Source of the DNA: Amorphophallus konjac
Taxonomy: Eukaryota; Streptophyta; Magnoliopsida; Alismatales; Araceae
Length of the DNA: 64,000 bases
Assembly: GCA_022559845.1 (NCBI GenBank)
Contig: JAHNEJ010003466.1
Coordinates: 1-64,000, forward strand
Direction: 5' to 3'
Of this stretch, positions 44,483 to 55,010 are shown piece after piece. The notes under the pieces were generated by a model. That model did not search any database. It was not told the origin of the DNA and worked only from the letters and a program-made list of their open reading frames with translations. Both the position numbers and the translations under genes were made by a program. Position 1 is the first letter of the stretch; the number at the start of each line of letters is the position of its first letter.

Positions 44483-44875
44483 AGGGGGGAGGAGAGAGAT
44501 GATCAGGAGGGTGGCAGCGAGAGTTAGAGAGTTGCTTGTACTCCCCACCTTTCTTATTGTATGATGTACTACTGACTATTATATGAGATGATTTCTTTGT
44601 GGTGTGTGCACTTTTCCTTTCCCACACTTCTTCTCTTGCACCAGGTTGTTTCAATGCACGCTTCACGAGACCTTGCCTTAAAAGGTGAGGAATTACGTTC
44701 TGCACAGAGGGATCCTGTTTCTTTTCTTCCCTTTTTGGGCACGTTCAGGCGCGAGGACGCGTCGTAACTTTTGAATCCAAATTTAAAACGCGAGGCGGCC
44801 TTTCTCCTTCCGTGCCTTGCCCGCAAATGAACCCGCCTCTTGCCGAGATTCGCTCGTCTTCGTCTTCTTCCCTCG
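44483..44875. other. Spacer between PMD1 and PMD3
   Basis: About 390 bp without a supported gene. No clear AATAAA for PMD1 and no strong TATA box for PMD3, although TTTAAAACG near 44780 is AT-rich. Confidence 0.4.
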
Positions 44876-46153
44876 ATGCAGTTCGGTGGGCCAGATCGTG
44901 GCGAGGGGAGAGAGGGGCGAGGGACTCCTCGCCCGAGGAGGGACACGCAAGAGCATAGAGAGGCGTCCATGGAAGTGGAAGGGCCGCTTCGGGCACCTGA
45001 GGGACCCGAGGACGCGGAGGGAGGTGAACACGGTCTGGTAGGTCCTTCGATCTCCTCCTCTTTGATCCATTTTGAGTTTTGAGGTGAGCCACGCGAGGGG
45101 GGAAGAGGGTTCGGTGAGTGTTGCACTCAAATGATGAACGCGTCCTTGACAGGAGACGCGTTCTCGTTGTCTGACGTAAGACCCCCCTTTCTTGATGTAG
45201 GGCATGGCACGAACCCCGGGCTTGGCCGATGAATGGGCGAGCGCGGATGAGCCGAGCCGTGTCAGGAAGGAGAGTCGCGGCAAGGCAAAGCTTGAGGACT
45301 GGCGCATACGTCTCCCTGGACAGAAAGGGTGCGTATTGGTGCAGGACAGTGCCGACTCCCTACGGCAGCGGCGGGAGAGTCATGTGGGACCTCTCCAACC
45401 CGGGGATGCGCTCGACATCAACGGCTTGCGTGCCCAACTGGCAGAGGCCAGGGGGCAGCTGGCCGTCACTCAACAGGAACTGTCGATCCTGGTAAGTTAA
45501 GTACTGCATTCCTTCTTCTATTTTTTTTTTAAAATTGGAGCTTAGTTGACGGCCGTTGTTTGTTTGTTCCATCGTGCGCAGCAGACAGTGATGGTGGGAA
45601 TGGCCGGTGGCGCATCTTCCAGCTCTTCGGCCCCTTTTCTTGAGATTGCCTCCCTCCGGGAGCAACTCGCCGGTGCAGTGGCCCGCGCGGTTCGTGCTGA
45701 AGAGGAGCGTGATGCCTGGGCTGCAGCTGTGGCAGAGCTGCATCGTCGAGGTGAGGGGAGGCCCTCTCCAGACATTCTGGAGTTAAGGGTCCTTCTCCAG
45801 GTGACGAGGAGGGAGGCAGAGAGAGAGAGAGAGAGGAGAGAAGGGCCGAGCGACAGCGAGACCAGGCCGAGAAGAAGGCCTTGGAGGCCCAAGTGAGGGA
45901 GCTCCAGCTAGGCCTTCAGGTTATGGCGCAGAGGTTAGGAGCGATGGAGACGCGCTACGAGAGAGCGCGAGAGTTAGGGGCGCTACTTCGCCGGTCCGGA
46001 CGCTTTTCTGCTGGTGGCTTCCTCGCCACGCCAAAGGAGGAGCAGCGAGCCACTACTGTGGAGCAGGCGCCACGAGGCGAGGCGAGCGCTGCACGGGGGT
46101 CCAGGAGGCTTCCGAGGGATCCTCACCTCGGGGGAGAGGAGAGGGACGCCTAG
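44876..46153 (+). pseudogene. PMD3: derivative lacking the mobile domain, coiled-coil tail only
   Basis: Exon 1 (44876-45037, 54 codons, MQFGGPDRGEG...) is homologous to PMD1 exon 1 and has an intact donor. Exon 2 (45201-45491, 97 codons) corresponds to the 3' half of exon 4 fused to exon 5 (GLADEWASADEPSRV, GKAKLEDWRIRLPGQ, then LRAQLAEARGQLAVTQQELS); exons 2 and 3 with the mobile domain and the first half of exon 4 are absent. Exon 3 starts at 45582 (TVMVGMAGGASSSSS, then the coiled coil). In the AG-rich tract near 45820-45845 the frame shifts: the open frame ends at 45896 while the homologous tail continues in another frame from about 45845 to 46153. Intron phases are otherwise consistent. 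Confidence 0.7.
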
Positions 46154-46620
46154 AGGGATGAGCATGAAGATGATGTCGAGAGTTGGCGAGTCAATGGACC
46201 CGCCTCCTCTCTATGATTGTGATATTTGTGACAGCTTATGTAGACTTATGAGTGATTTGATTTTCTGTTGTTTGTTTATTTTCTTGCGCGTCCCTTCTTC
46301 CCTACGTTTCATTGTACTGTTCTCATGTGATGTGTCTGCCGACATCCTGCCCTAGACGGAGGATGGCATCTTGCTGCGACTATTCTTTCACGGGAATCTG
46401 TCGTCAAGGTCAATGATGACAGCTTAGGCCTCTTCTCCCGGATGATTTTTTAAACTTTGCGGATGGCCTCCATGTTATGACAGGGCGCCACAGGGAGCAT
46501 GTCATCATATTACACCGTCCGATCCATCACCTTGTGCGGGTGGTGAAGTGACTCATGGGACCGCAGGGGAGGCGCCCTATTGTGAGGGCTATCGTTAAAG
46601 GTGATGGAGGTAATCTTGGC
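46154..46620. other. Spacer between PMD3 and PMD2
   Basis: About 470 bp with no recognisable gene or repeat. Confidence 0.4.
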
Positions 46621-46638
46621 CCGTACTCCTTCCATTTC

Positions 46639-46645
46639 TATAAAT
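46639..46645 (+). promoter_or_regulatory. TATA box of PMD2
   Basis: TATAAAT (context TTTCTATAAATTTCGG), 101 bp upstream of the ATG at 46740, the same arrangement as gene A. Confidence 0.5.
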
Positions 46646-46739
46646 TTCGGTCTCTTTTAGTCTCCCAGGTATATCGAGAGCTAACTCGAGGAGCACAAGT
46701 TCTCACGGGAGAGGAGGAGTTCAAAATTCCGAGAGTTGG

Positions 46740-49245
46740 ATGGAGGGTGAATCTTCCCACTCCTCGAAGAGAAGCAGGTCCAGTGGTAGCTGTTCCAGGA
46801 GGCTCTCGGACCTCGAAGGGCACTTCAGCGAAAGGTCCCAATCACAACTCGTAAGCTGAGCTTTCCCCCCCTTTTCTCATTCTTTCTTCCTTCCTCTTGA
46901 CAACACCCTTCTCCATTTCTTATGCACGCACAGAGTGTGATGAAATCACACATTTCATGGGAGTTAGCAGTGGCCGCATACAGGGGTCTCCCAGATTTTC
47001 AGAAGGCCAGGCTAGACGTGATGGGATTTGGTGCCTTTCTTCGGATCGAGCTGATCCAACTCGACCTGGCCCTCATCCAAGCCTTGTGCGAAAGATGGGA
47101 CCCAGTAAGTCGGGCATTCCGGATGCCATGGGGGCACATGGTGCCCAGTCTGGAGGATGTGGTCCGAATCACGAGCCTCAAGGTAGATGGCGAGGCAGTG
47201 ACTGGAGTCACCTATGCGGATTACCGAGAAGGTGCCCAGAAGCTACTGGGTTTGGACTTAGATGGTCGGAAGAACAGGTCAGTAACCATGGCATCTATCA
47301 TGTAGGCATTAGGGCTCACTGATACTCGTCGACGGGACGATGAGTCCTCATAAGAATTCATGGAAAGGATGGAAAGAGGATGTCGTGCTGTGTACTGCAC
47401 AGATTTTGGCAATCGTGAGAGATCCAACATGGATTTGAGGAGATTTCTCCTCTTCCTACTGGGAAGATTGATACTGAGCTCGAAGGGAGATGGTATCCAT
47501 TGTCGTTTTCTGGAGCTGCTATCAGACCTTGAAAGAGTGGGGCACTACGTCTGGGGAGCTGCCATGCTGGCGCATTTGTTTACAGGTCTGTTCCAGGAGG
47601 CGGACCGTGAGATGACTATGAGTGGTTTCACACCATTCATGCAGGTATTTTTGTGTTTTATTTTGTATTTTTTTGTTTGTTTTTGTGATAGCCCACTTAA
47701 GGTACTAATGACATGCGCTAAAGCACCTGTGGAGCTATTATTACCTCCCGATGGGGAGAGCTCGACATTGGTGACCAGTGACGGTGCCGTTAGCCAGGCG
47801 GTGGCAACCGATCATGGGTGCAGCGCCTGTAACCTACCAGCTGATGGTGCTAAGGCGCGAGCTACAGGAATTCCCTGCGGCGATGGTGGGATATTTTTTT
47901 TTTGCTTTTATTTTGTTATATATATATATTTTTTGTCCTAACCAGCTAAACGGGTATGTACAACCTCACCTAGGTAAACTGGAGACCCTACTCAGGCATG
48001 GTCGATGCCGATCAACCATGGGTTTTAACAAGTCGTGCCCGGTTCGGACGAGAATTGTGGATACACTGCCTAAATGAAATCAAGCTGCTTTGGCTACGAT
48101 TGGTTATGAGGACTCTAGGGCTGGCCCAGGAATGTGTGGATACGACTGCGCCACCTCGCGTTGGAAGAAAGACACGGGGACCGGTAACTTGCGTTGATTG
48201 GCGTGTGCGATTCCCCGAACAGTATGAAGACTGGCAACGAGGTGGCACAATCGTGGAATCACATGCGCAGGATAGTGAATACTATCTGTGTCTGTATAAG
48301 ACAATGTACGCAGAGCGGCTCCAACCCCGGGGACTTGTGGAGGTGGGTCTCCTTTTTCCTTTTTTCTCCTTTCCTCCTCTCCTCTCTGTGGATGCTGACT
48401 CCTATGGTTTCAGGATGTCCGTGATACCATGATAGTGGACTTACGATCACGCCTGGCAGAAACGGAGCAACAATTGGGCGACACCCGTGGAGCCTTGAGC
48501 GCTTCGGTAGGTGTATGTACAATGCGCACTCCTAATTAAAACTCTAGATTGATGGCGTTCGGCCGCTAATTTTCATCCCATGTGGTTATAGCGCGCTCAG
48601 ATCGACGCGGCTTCGTCAGCGATGGGAGGAGGCGGCGTCTCTTCCAGCTTATGGATCCCCGCCTCAGAACTTGATTTGCTTCACGAGCAACTTGCTCGGA
48701 CTATGCAGCGTGCCGCGGAGGCAGAAGGAATGCTCTCTATACATGTAAGAGTTTCAGTGTTGAGTTCTCCTTGTTTATGCCTTGCCACATATCTGAGATA
48801 GTACATCTGGCAGGAAAAGGAGACACGAGAGGTACTTGCCCATGCTGCACAGAGAGTGGCTAGGATAGCAGAGCTGGAGGAGGAATTGCGGCGTCGTCCT
48901 GATGACGATTCTTCCAAGGATGCCATGGAGCTGAGAATCACCCTTCAATTGGAGAGGGAAGACCGTGAGAGAGAACGGACAGAGAAAGATAGGGACAGAG
49001 AAAGAGAGAGAGTCGACAGATTGGCTGAAAGGGAGGAGCGAAGGGCCATGGAGGCCCAGTTGTTCGAACTCCGAACCGGCCTTGGTCTTGCTGAACAGTG
49101 GCTGAGAGATGGTGAGGAGTGCTACCGAAGAGCACGAGAGCGTGTCTTTCGTGTTAGTAGCTTTCTTGCTGCCCCCACGGATCAACGTTGGGGTGTAGGA
49201 AGAGGAGGAGTACAGAGCGGTAGGAGTACCGCTTTTCGTAGCTAG
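46740..49245 (+). pseudogene. PMD2: plant mobile domain protein, seven exons
   Basis: Exons 46740-46850, 46934-47644, 47724-47885, 47974-48342, 48414-48506, 48592-48744 and 48814-49245, all phase 0 with GT-AG borders. Exon 1 (MEGESSHSSK..., RRLSDLEGHFS) matches gene A exon 1, not PMD1 exon 1. Exon 2 is the mobile domain: DPVSRAFRMPWGHMVPSLE, DVVRITSLKVDGEAV, RRFLLFLLGRLIL and HYVWGAAMLAHLF. Exon 4 has the WRPYSGMVDADQPWV / RFGRELWIHCLNE segment, and exons 5-7 form an acidic/basic coiled coil rich in RER/DRE repeats. Stops in frame at 47303 (TAG), 47351 (TAA) and 47772 (TGA) inactivate it; otherwise it is the best preserved gene of the cluster. Start chosen from conservation with gene A. Confidence 0.8.
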
Positions 49246-49338
49246 GTAGCACCTTTGAGAGCATTCTGCCCGGAGAGTAGCGGGACGAGTAATGCAGAGA
49301 GATAGGGCGGAACTTGATGTAATTTTTTTTATTTTTGG

Positions 49339-49344
49339 AATAAA
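49339..49344 (+). terminator. Poly(A) signal of PMD2
   Basis: AATAAA in GGAATAAAATATAAGG, 94 bp after the stop, the same distance and context as for gene A. Confidence 0.6.
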
Positions 49345-51073
49345 ATATAAGGTTCGGTTTGTTTGGTTTTCACCTTTACTTTTATCGCCTCGAATCCCTG
49401 CACACATCACTGAGACAAACAAATCAGAATTTCTGCTCTGACTTGGCCCCTTGCTCAATAGGCAAATGGTCACTTTGACTGTCCTTGATAACTGGTCAAG
49501 GGGCCAAGCCTTTATTTAACGAAGGCAAGGGAAAGATGTGGTGATGATGAATGCGACAGACAAGCACACGAATGCAAGCGATATTAAAAGATGAAATGCT
49601 GCATACAAACGTAATCACGCAAAAAATGATTTATTTTTCTTTTATATTTGGCATTTTTTGTTGTTGTTTTGTTATAAAAAAAAATTTATTTACAAATATG
49701 TACATTTTCTCTTTTTCCATTTTTTTGTTGTTATTTTTATCATTTCATTTTTTTATTACTAACGCCTGGCAAGCACCCAAATGGCACCTAACCTATATGA
49801 GAACAGGGGTTTCTTACTAACCTCCCAGGTATCCTAAGTGCACATCTAGGTTGATTTGGGCCTCTAGACCCCTCAAATGATGATCCCGCCGGTTAAGACT
49901 TACCCTGATGACAATACCGTCATGCCATGCTTAGGCTCCTAGTCGCTTCCGACCTCAGGGATTCACCCAAAATGTGTTTGAGGTAAATGATTTACCCGAC
50001 CCGGGTCTATTTCCTCACAACTATAGATGGTATATGATGGAACACCCTGGAACCCTAACGACCAACCGCGCGACGCTGACCCGGAATCAGACGCCGTCGC
50101 ATCCAGAGGTGACGCGCTTACATTGGCCTAAGCCCAAGGTTAAACAAGAAGACATCAAGATGGTAAACATGGGTCTTGACCAACCAGAAACACAGAGACT
50201 CCTTTGCAGCGATAGCTTCTGCTTTTCAAAGTAGGCAACCATATGTTTGTATTAAAATAAGGTCACAAACCTTGGCGGGTTTCGCCCTTCAGACATTCCG
50301 TCGAGCTTTCACCTTTAAAGGAAGAAGGAAGAGCGTAGGGGATAAACCTTCTGAGAGGATCGGCAAAACCGTTAACCCGGTGAGCCAATAAGGGCCCATA
50401 TAACTCTTTCCTTTCGGACAACTTCGGACCAAATCCCGAGCATTTACATTCCATGGCCCCTTTTGTGGATTCAGACTTTTGCTTTGAGGGGTTTCATTTA
50501 TCGCATCAGACACTGTCACGACCAGGCTTTTCTCTTGATTTTGATTTTGTGTTTCTTTTTGCGAGGGAGATATAGTTGTTTGACGTTTGTGAGCTCCCTT
50601 TCGTATGCCTGCAGGGACACTGCCCTCTACTCGTGCTTTGATCGATGCTCGAGGAAATGGATCCTACTCTTGCCCTTGAGGGTTTGAGTTTTGGTTTCTC
50701 ATGCTCAGCGTTTTAAGGGCGCCGACTGTCTCATTTGGTCAAAGAGAAAAGAATAAAGATTACAGCTTCTTGAGATCTTCCGGATGAGGCCCCACCGTAG
50801 GTGATGCTACCAACTTTTTTGGATAAAATACATAAGTGAGTACATGTTGGCTTCCTTCGAGCAAGCATAGGCCGACGTGGCCGGACAGGGATCTCCACGG
50901 TTCTGGCAAACCAAGACCCGGTGCCTACCAAGCCTTAATGGGCCCTATCCTAACATGAAGGTTGGATGCCGGAACTTAACTACATGGTGACCACCAGGCA
51001 TCGGCATTTTGAATTTTCCATATTTTTAGTGGTTTTTAATATTTTTTTATTTTTGATGTTTTCTTTCTTTTCG
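49345..51073. other. Non-coding region between PMD2 and the element B integrase
   Basis: The convergent zone where sense pol and antisense PMD2 transcripts of element B would end. It contains T-rich low-complexity DNA at 49620-49765 and 51000-51090. I see no supported gene or tandem repeat. Confidence 0.5.
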
Positions 51074-52276
51074 TCATTTTTTTATTTTTTTGACACTAAG
51101 CCAAGGGTAGTACTTTTTAAGATAAAGCCCGTTCCAAGGGTGGGATAACTCGGTCCCTTCGGCGTTGACTAGCTTGTAGGCGTTGCCAGGGTACACGGCT
51201 TGAATTACAAATGGTCCTTCCCAATTGGGTTGGAGCTTAGAACGCGGCCCTCCAGGTTTGACAAAAATTCGTTTTACGACCATCTCACCGACTTTGAATT
51301 TTCTCTCAACGACTTTCTTTTGGTAAAAGCGAGCGAGTCTATTTTGATACACACGCGCATGCTCGGCAGCGGCCAACCGCTTCTCATCCAAGAGTTCCAA
51401 CTGGGCGAGGAGTGAATTACGACGGTCGTCGAGGAAAAATTCCTCGTCCAATTGTACCCTGAGAGAAGGGATCAGAGTCTCATACGGGACTACCGCTTCC
51501 ATACCATAAGCAAGGGCAAACAGAGTCTACCCGGTGGGGGTACAGATTGAAGTGCGATAGGCCCATAGAGCTTCGATAAGCTTTTCTGGCCAGTCTGAAA
51601 ACTTACTGGACTCGCAGGTTTTCTTGATGATTTTGATCAATATTTTATTGGTGGCCTCCGCTTGGCCATTACCTTGTGGGTAATAAGGCGATGAATGATG
51701 CAATGCAATTGCGTACCTTTTGCAGAGGTCCTGAAGGTCCTGAGAAATAAATTGTGGCCCATTGTCGGTGACGATTATGCTCGGGATGCCGAACCTGGCA
51801 AGGATGTTCTTCATGATGAACTTGCAGACTGTTGACGCCTTGATTTCCGCGTAAGCTTCGGCTTCGGCCTATTTGGTGAAGTATTCCGTCGCAGTAAGGA
51901 TGAAAGATTTCTGTTTGGTGAGGGAATTGGGATCACCTAGGGGACCGATGATGTCGAATGCCCACATGGAGAAAGGCCATGGGGAGGATATTGGATGAAG
52001 TGAGGAACATGGTGAATGGATTTTATCGGCGTGAAGTTGACATTTGACACACCTACAGACATAGACGGCACAATCCTCTTCCATAGTGGGCCAGTAAAAG
52101 TCTTGCCTAATGATCTTCTTGGCGAGCATCTGGCTATTCACGTGGCCACCGCACACACCCGAGTGTGCTTCTTCTACGCATTTCCAAACCTCATTGTCGT
52201 CAAGACACCTTAACAGAACGCCAGTAAGGCTCCTCCTATAGAGTAGACCTCCAACCAATGTGTATTTCTGAGCCAC
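51074..52276 (-). pseudogene. Element B integrase, broken
   Basis: Three pieces. 52276-51869 holds the zinc-binding HSGVCGGH ... CRCVKCQ pattern and the first catalytic Asp (MWAFDIIGPLG). 51814-51527 has the second Asp (VTDNGPQF) and the Glu (NGQAEATNK) with the usual SPYYPQGN spacing. 51502-51074 is the C-terminal domain (GEMVVKRIFVKPGG, NWEGPFVIQAVYPGNAY). In-frame or near-frame stops interrupt at about 51868 and 51525. Integrase is the last pol domain, and nothing sense-coding follows it in element B. Confidence 0.85.
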
Positions 52277-52309
52277 CCATCTTATGGCTTTCTTATCTTC
52301 TGTGGTGGC

Positions 52310-53356
52310 TCATTCAGGATAAGATTGATCTTTACAATATTTGACAATTTCATAGAACCATGGTTTCTCATCGTCAGCCAGCTCTTCTTCGACTTCTGCC
52401 AGCATGATCTCCCTCTTCTCAAGAATTTCTCCCTTCTGGATCTTCTGTAGGACTCGTTCCTTGATCTTTAAGAGGTAAGGGTCCTGAACGGCAGGGACAA
52501 GACGCTTGTAGAGAATGATGGATCTAAACCATGCACGTAAAGGAAATTTGAAGGATGACGCCAAGGAGGCGAGGGCATCGGCCAGAATGTTCTGTTCGCG
52601 AGGAACATGGACAAAGATCAGCTTGGTGAATAATTTGGCATAGGCGGAGACCAGCTCCTGATAGGGTTTGAGCTTGGGATCGAGGATGCGATATTTGGTA
52701 AGCATCTGGCGGAGAACAAGTTGACTATCACCCACGACTCGCAACTTAGTGATATAGAAAGAACGGGCTAGTTCCAGGCCAGCTAGAAGAGCCTCGTATT
52801 CAGCGATGTTGTTGGTGACTGGGAACACGAGCTGAAATGCCTCTGGGATGGTAACGCCTTCAGGCGTTAGAAGGATAATGCCGATACCCTTCCCTTGGGA
52901 ATTTAGAGCTCCATCAAAATATAATGTCCACATTAGCTTGTCGGATTGGGCGATGAACATCAGTTCCTCATCTGGAAACTCTGATTGGATAGGGTCAAAC
53001 TTGGGGAGAGGATGGTGGGCGAGATGCTCGGCTATGGCATAGCCTTTAATTGCCTTTTGCTGGATGTAGGTGATGTCGAACTGGGAAAGAAAACTTTGCC
53101 AGCGTGCTAACCTATCAGTAAGGACGGATTTCTCCAGAAGAAACTTGATAGGGTTCATGCGAGCAATCAAGTGGACCTCATGAGCCAAGAAGTAGTGCTT
53201 CAATTTCTGCACCCCCCAAACGAGGGCAGCACAGGTTTTCTCCATGACTGTGTACTTCTGCTCACAGGGATTTAGAAGTTTGGACAAGTAATAGCTTGCC
53301 CGTTCCTTGCCTTCTTCATCAACTTGTGCGAGGACAGCTCCCACGGAGTCGTCCAA
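52310..53356 (-). pseudogene. Element B RNase H region
   Basis: 348 codons. The RT-linked RNase H end (YYLSKLLNPCEQKYTVMEKT, ALVWGVQKLKHYFLAHEVHL) is followed by a second archaeal-type RNase H: YFDGALNSQGKGIGIILLTP, NNIAEYEALLAGLELA, VVGDSQLVLRQ and ADALASLASS. The dual RNase H is characteristic of the Tat lineage. Upstream it is separated from RT by a TAG near 53470 and a TGA at 53570, both in frame. Confidence 0.85.
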
Positions 53357-53569
53357 GACTGATATGTAGAGGATCAGAGGTTTTTCTGGTTTGGGTGGAA
53401 TGAGAACGGGTGGACTAGCCAGATATTCCTTTAACCCTTCAAAAGCTTTTTGGCATTTAGAATCCTAGTGGAATTCTACTCCTGGCTTGGTCAACTCATA
53501 GAAAGGTCTACACCTTTGTGAGTGCTGAGACACAAATCGACGAATAAACTGCAACCTCCCGATTAAACA

Positions 53570-55010
53570 TCAGACTTCCCTCAAATTCTTGGGAGGTGGC
53601 ATATCCCTGATGGCCTTGGCTTTGTCGGGATCTATCTCGATCCCTCTTTTACTCACAATGAAACTCAGTAATTTATCCGATGACACACCAAACACACACT
53701 TCTTCGGGTTCATTTTCAATTGGAACTCCCTTGATCTCTGCAAGACCTTAGCCAAAACTTCTAGATGTTCCATCCTGGTCCTTGATTTCACCAATAAATC
53801 ATCCACATACACCTCCAGATAAATGTGCATCATGTCATGAAATATGGCCATCATAGCTCTTTGGTAAGTAGCCCCAGCATTCTTTAACCCAAACGGCATG
53901 ACCACGTAACAATATGTTCCCCAAGGGGTAGTGAATGGTCTTCTCTTGATCCTCTTCTGCCAAACGAATTTGATTATATCCCGAAAATTCATCCATGAAG
54001 GAGAGGGTTTCATAGTCGGCTGTGTTGTCAATTAAAACATCAATGTGAGGCAAGGGAAAATCATCCTTTGGACACGTGCGGTTAAGGTCCCAGAAGTCGA
54101 TGCAAATCCTGACTTTCCCATCTTTCTTCATGACCGGGACAATGTTTGCCACCCATTGAGGATAAAGAACGACTCTAATGAACCTGGCTTTATGGAGCTT
54201 ATCGACCTCTTCTTTCATTTTCAAAGCCATCTGAGGGTGGAAACGCCTTAACCTTTGTTTTACCGAGACGGACCCTGGTTTTAGGGTTAAATGGTGTTCG
54301 ACCAGGGTTGAATCCAGACCCGGCATATCCTCGTAGCTCCATGCAAACGTGTCCTTATATTCCTTAAGAACTTCAATTAATGCCTCTTCTTCAGAGGGTG
54401 GTAGATTATCACTTATGAGGATGATCCTAGAGTCTTCCTCAGTTCCCAAGTTGACTTCTTTAGTGGACTCTTCTACGGCGGTTGACGGCTCGTCGAATCT
54501 CCTTATTCCACTAGCATATGCGCCAGCCGCATCCTCATATTCTTCACCCTCATCTTCAGTAGGATATTCTTCATCTGTGATCTCGTAGACTCCATACCCC
54601 TCATTAATTGTGCAGTTGCCCGTGCATTCTAATTCCGGTAGCTGGATGGGATTTTCTAGCAACTGAGGGATGGCAAGAAGGGCCTGACACCTGGCGGCTA
54701 AATCCAGAAGGAATCGATGAGGGATCTGCCTACCCTTGGATTTCTTCCTAGGTACTACCTTTGACTTATTATTCCTAGATTGACTGACATTATTTAAAGA
54801 AGAAGAACAAGATGAAGAGGATGGTGAAGAATGTACAGGGAAAGACCCCTCAGAGGAGGGGTAGAAAAGGTCGCTCATCGGACCTTGGACGGGTGGTCCG
54901 CAGGGCAGGACGCACCCGCGGGAGATGTAGGAGGTTTCCTCAACGAAGATGTGTTGTTGAGGAGTTTGGAAATTGACGTTTTTTTTTTTCGTTTTCATTT
55001 TTGATGACAA
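53570..55010 (-). pseudogene. Element B reverse transcriptase, frameshifted
   Basis: 55010 to ~53935 in one frame: a Ser-rich and acidic linker, AWSYEDMPGLDSTLVEHHL, VRICIDFWDLNRTCPKDDFP (usually FRDLN), LPHIDVLIDNTADYETLSFM. The frame then shifts around 53930-53945, and RT continues to 53570 with FTTPWGTYCYVVMPFGLKNA and the catalytic EVYVDDLLVKSRT. The PHIDVLVDNTA motif is Ogre/Tat-like. The stretch overlaps the end of the gag-protease frame. In Ogre elements an intron is removed between protease and RT, and the same could hold here. Confidence 0.82.

Noticed and set aside
44569..45307. Minus-strand open frames opposite PMD3
   Set aside because: They are shadows of the + strand exons, whose splice sites, phases and homology to PMD1/PMD2 are consistent.
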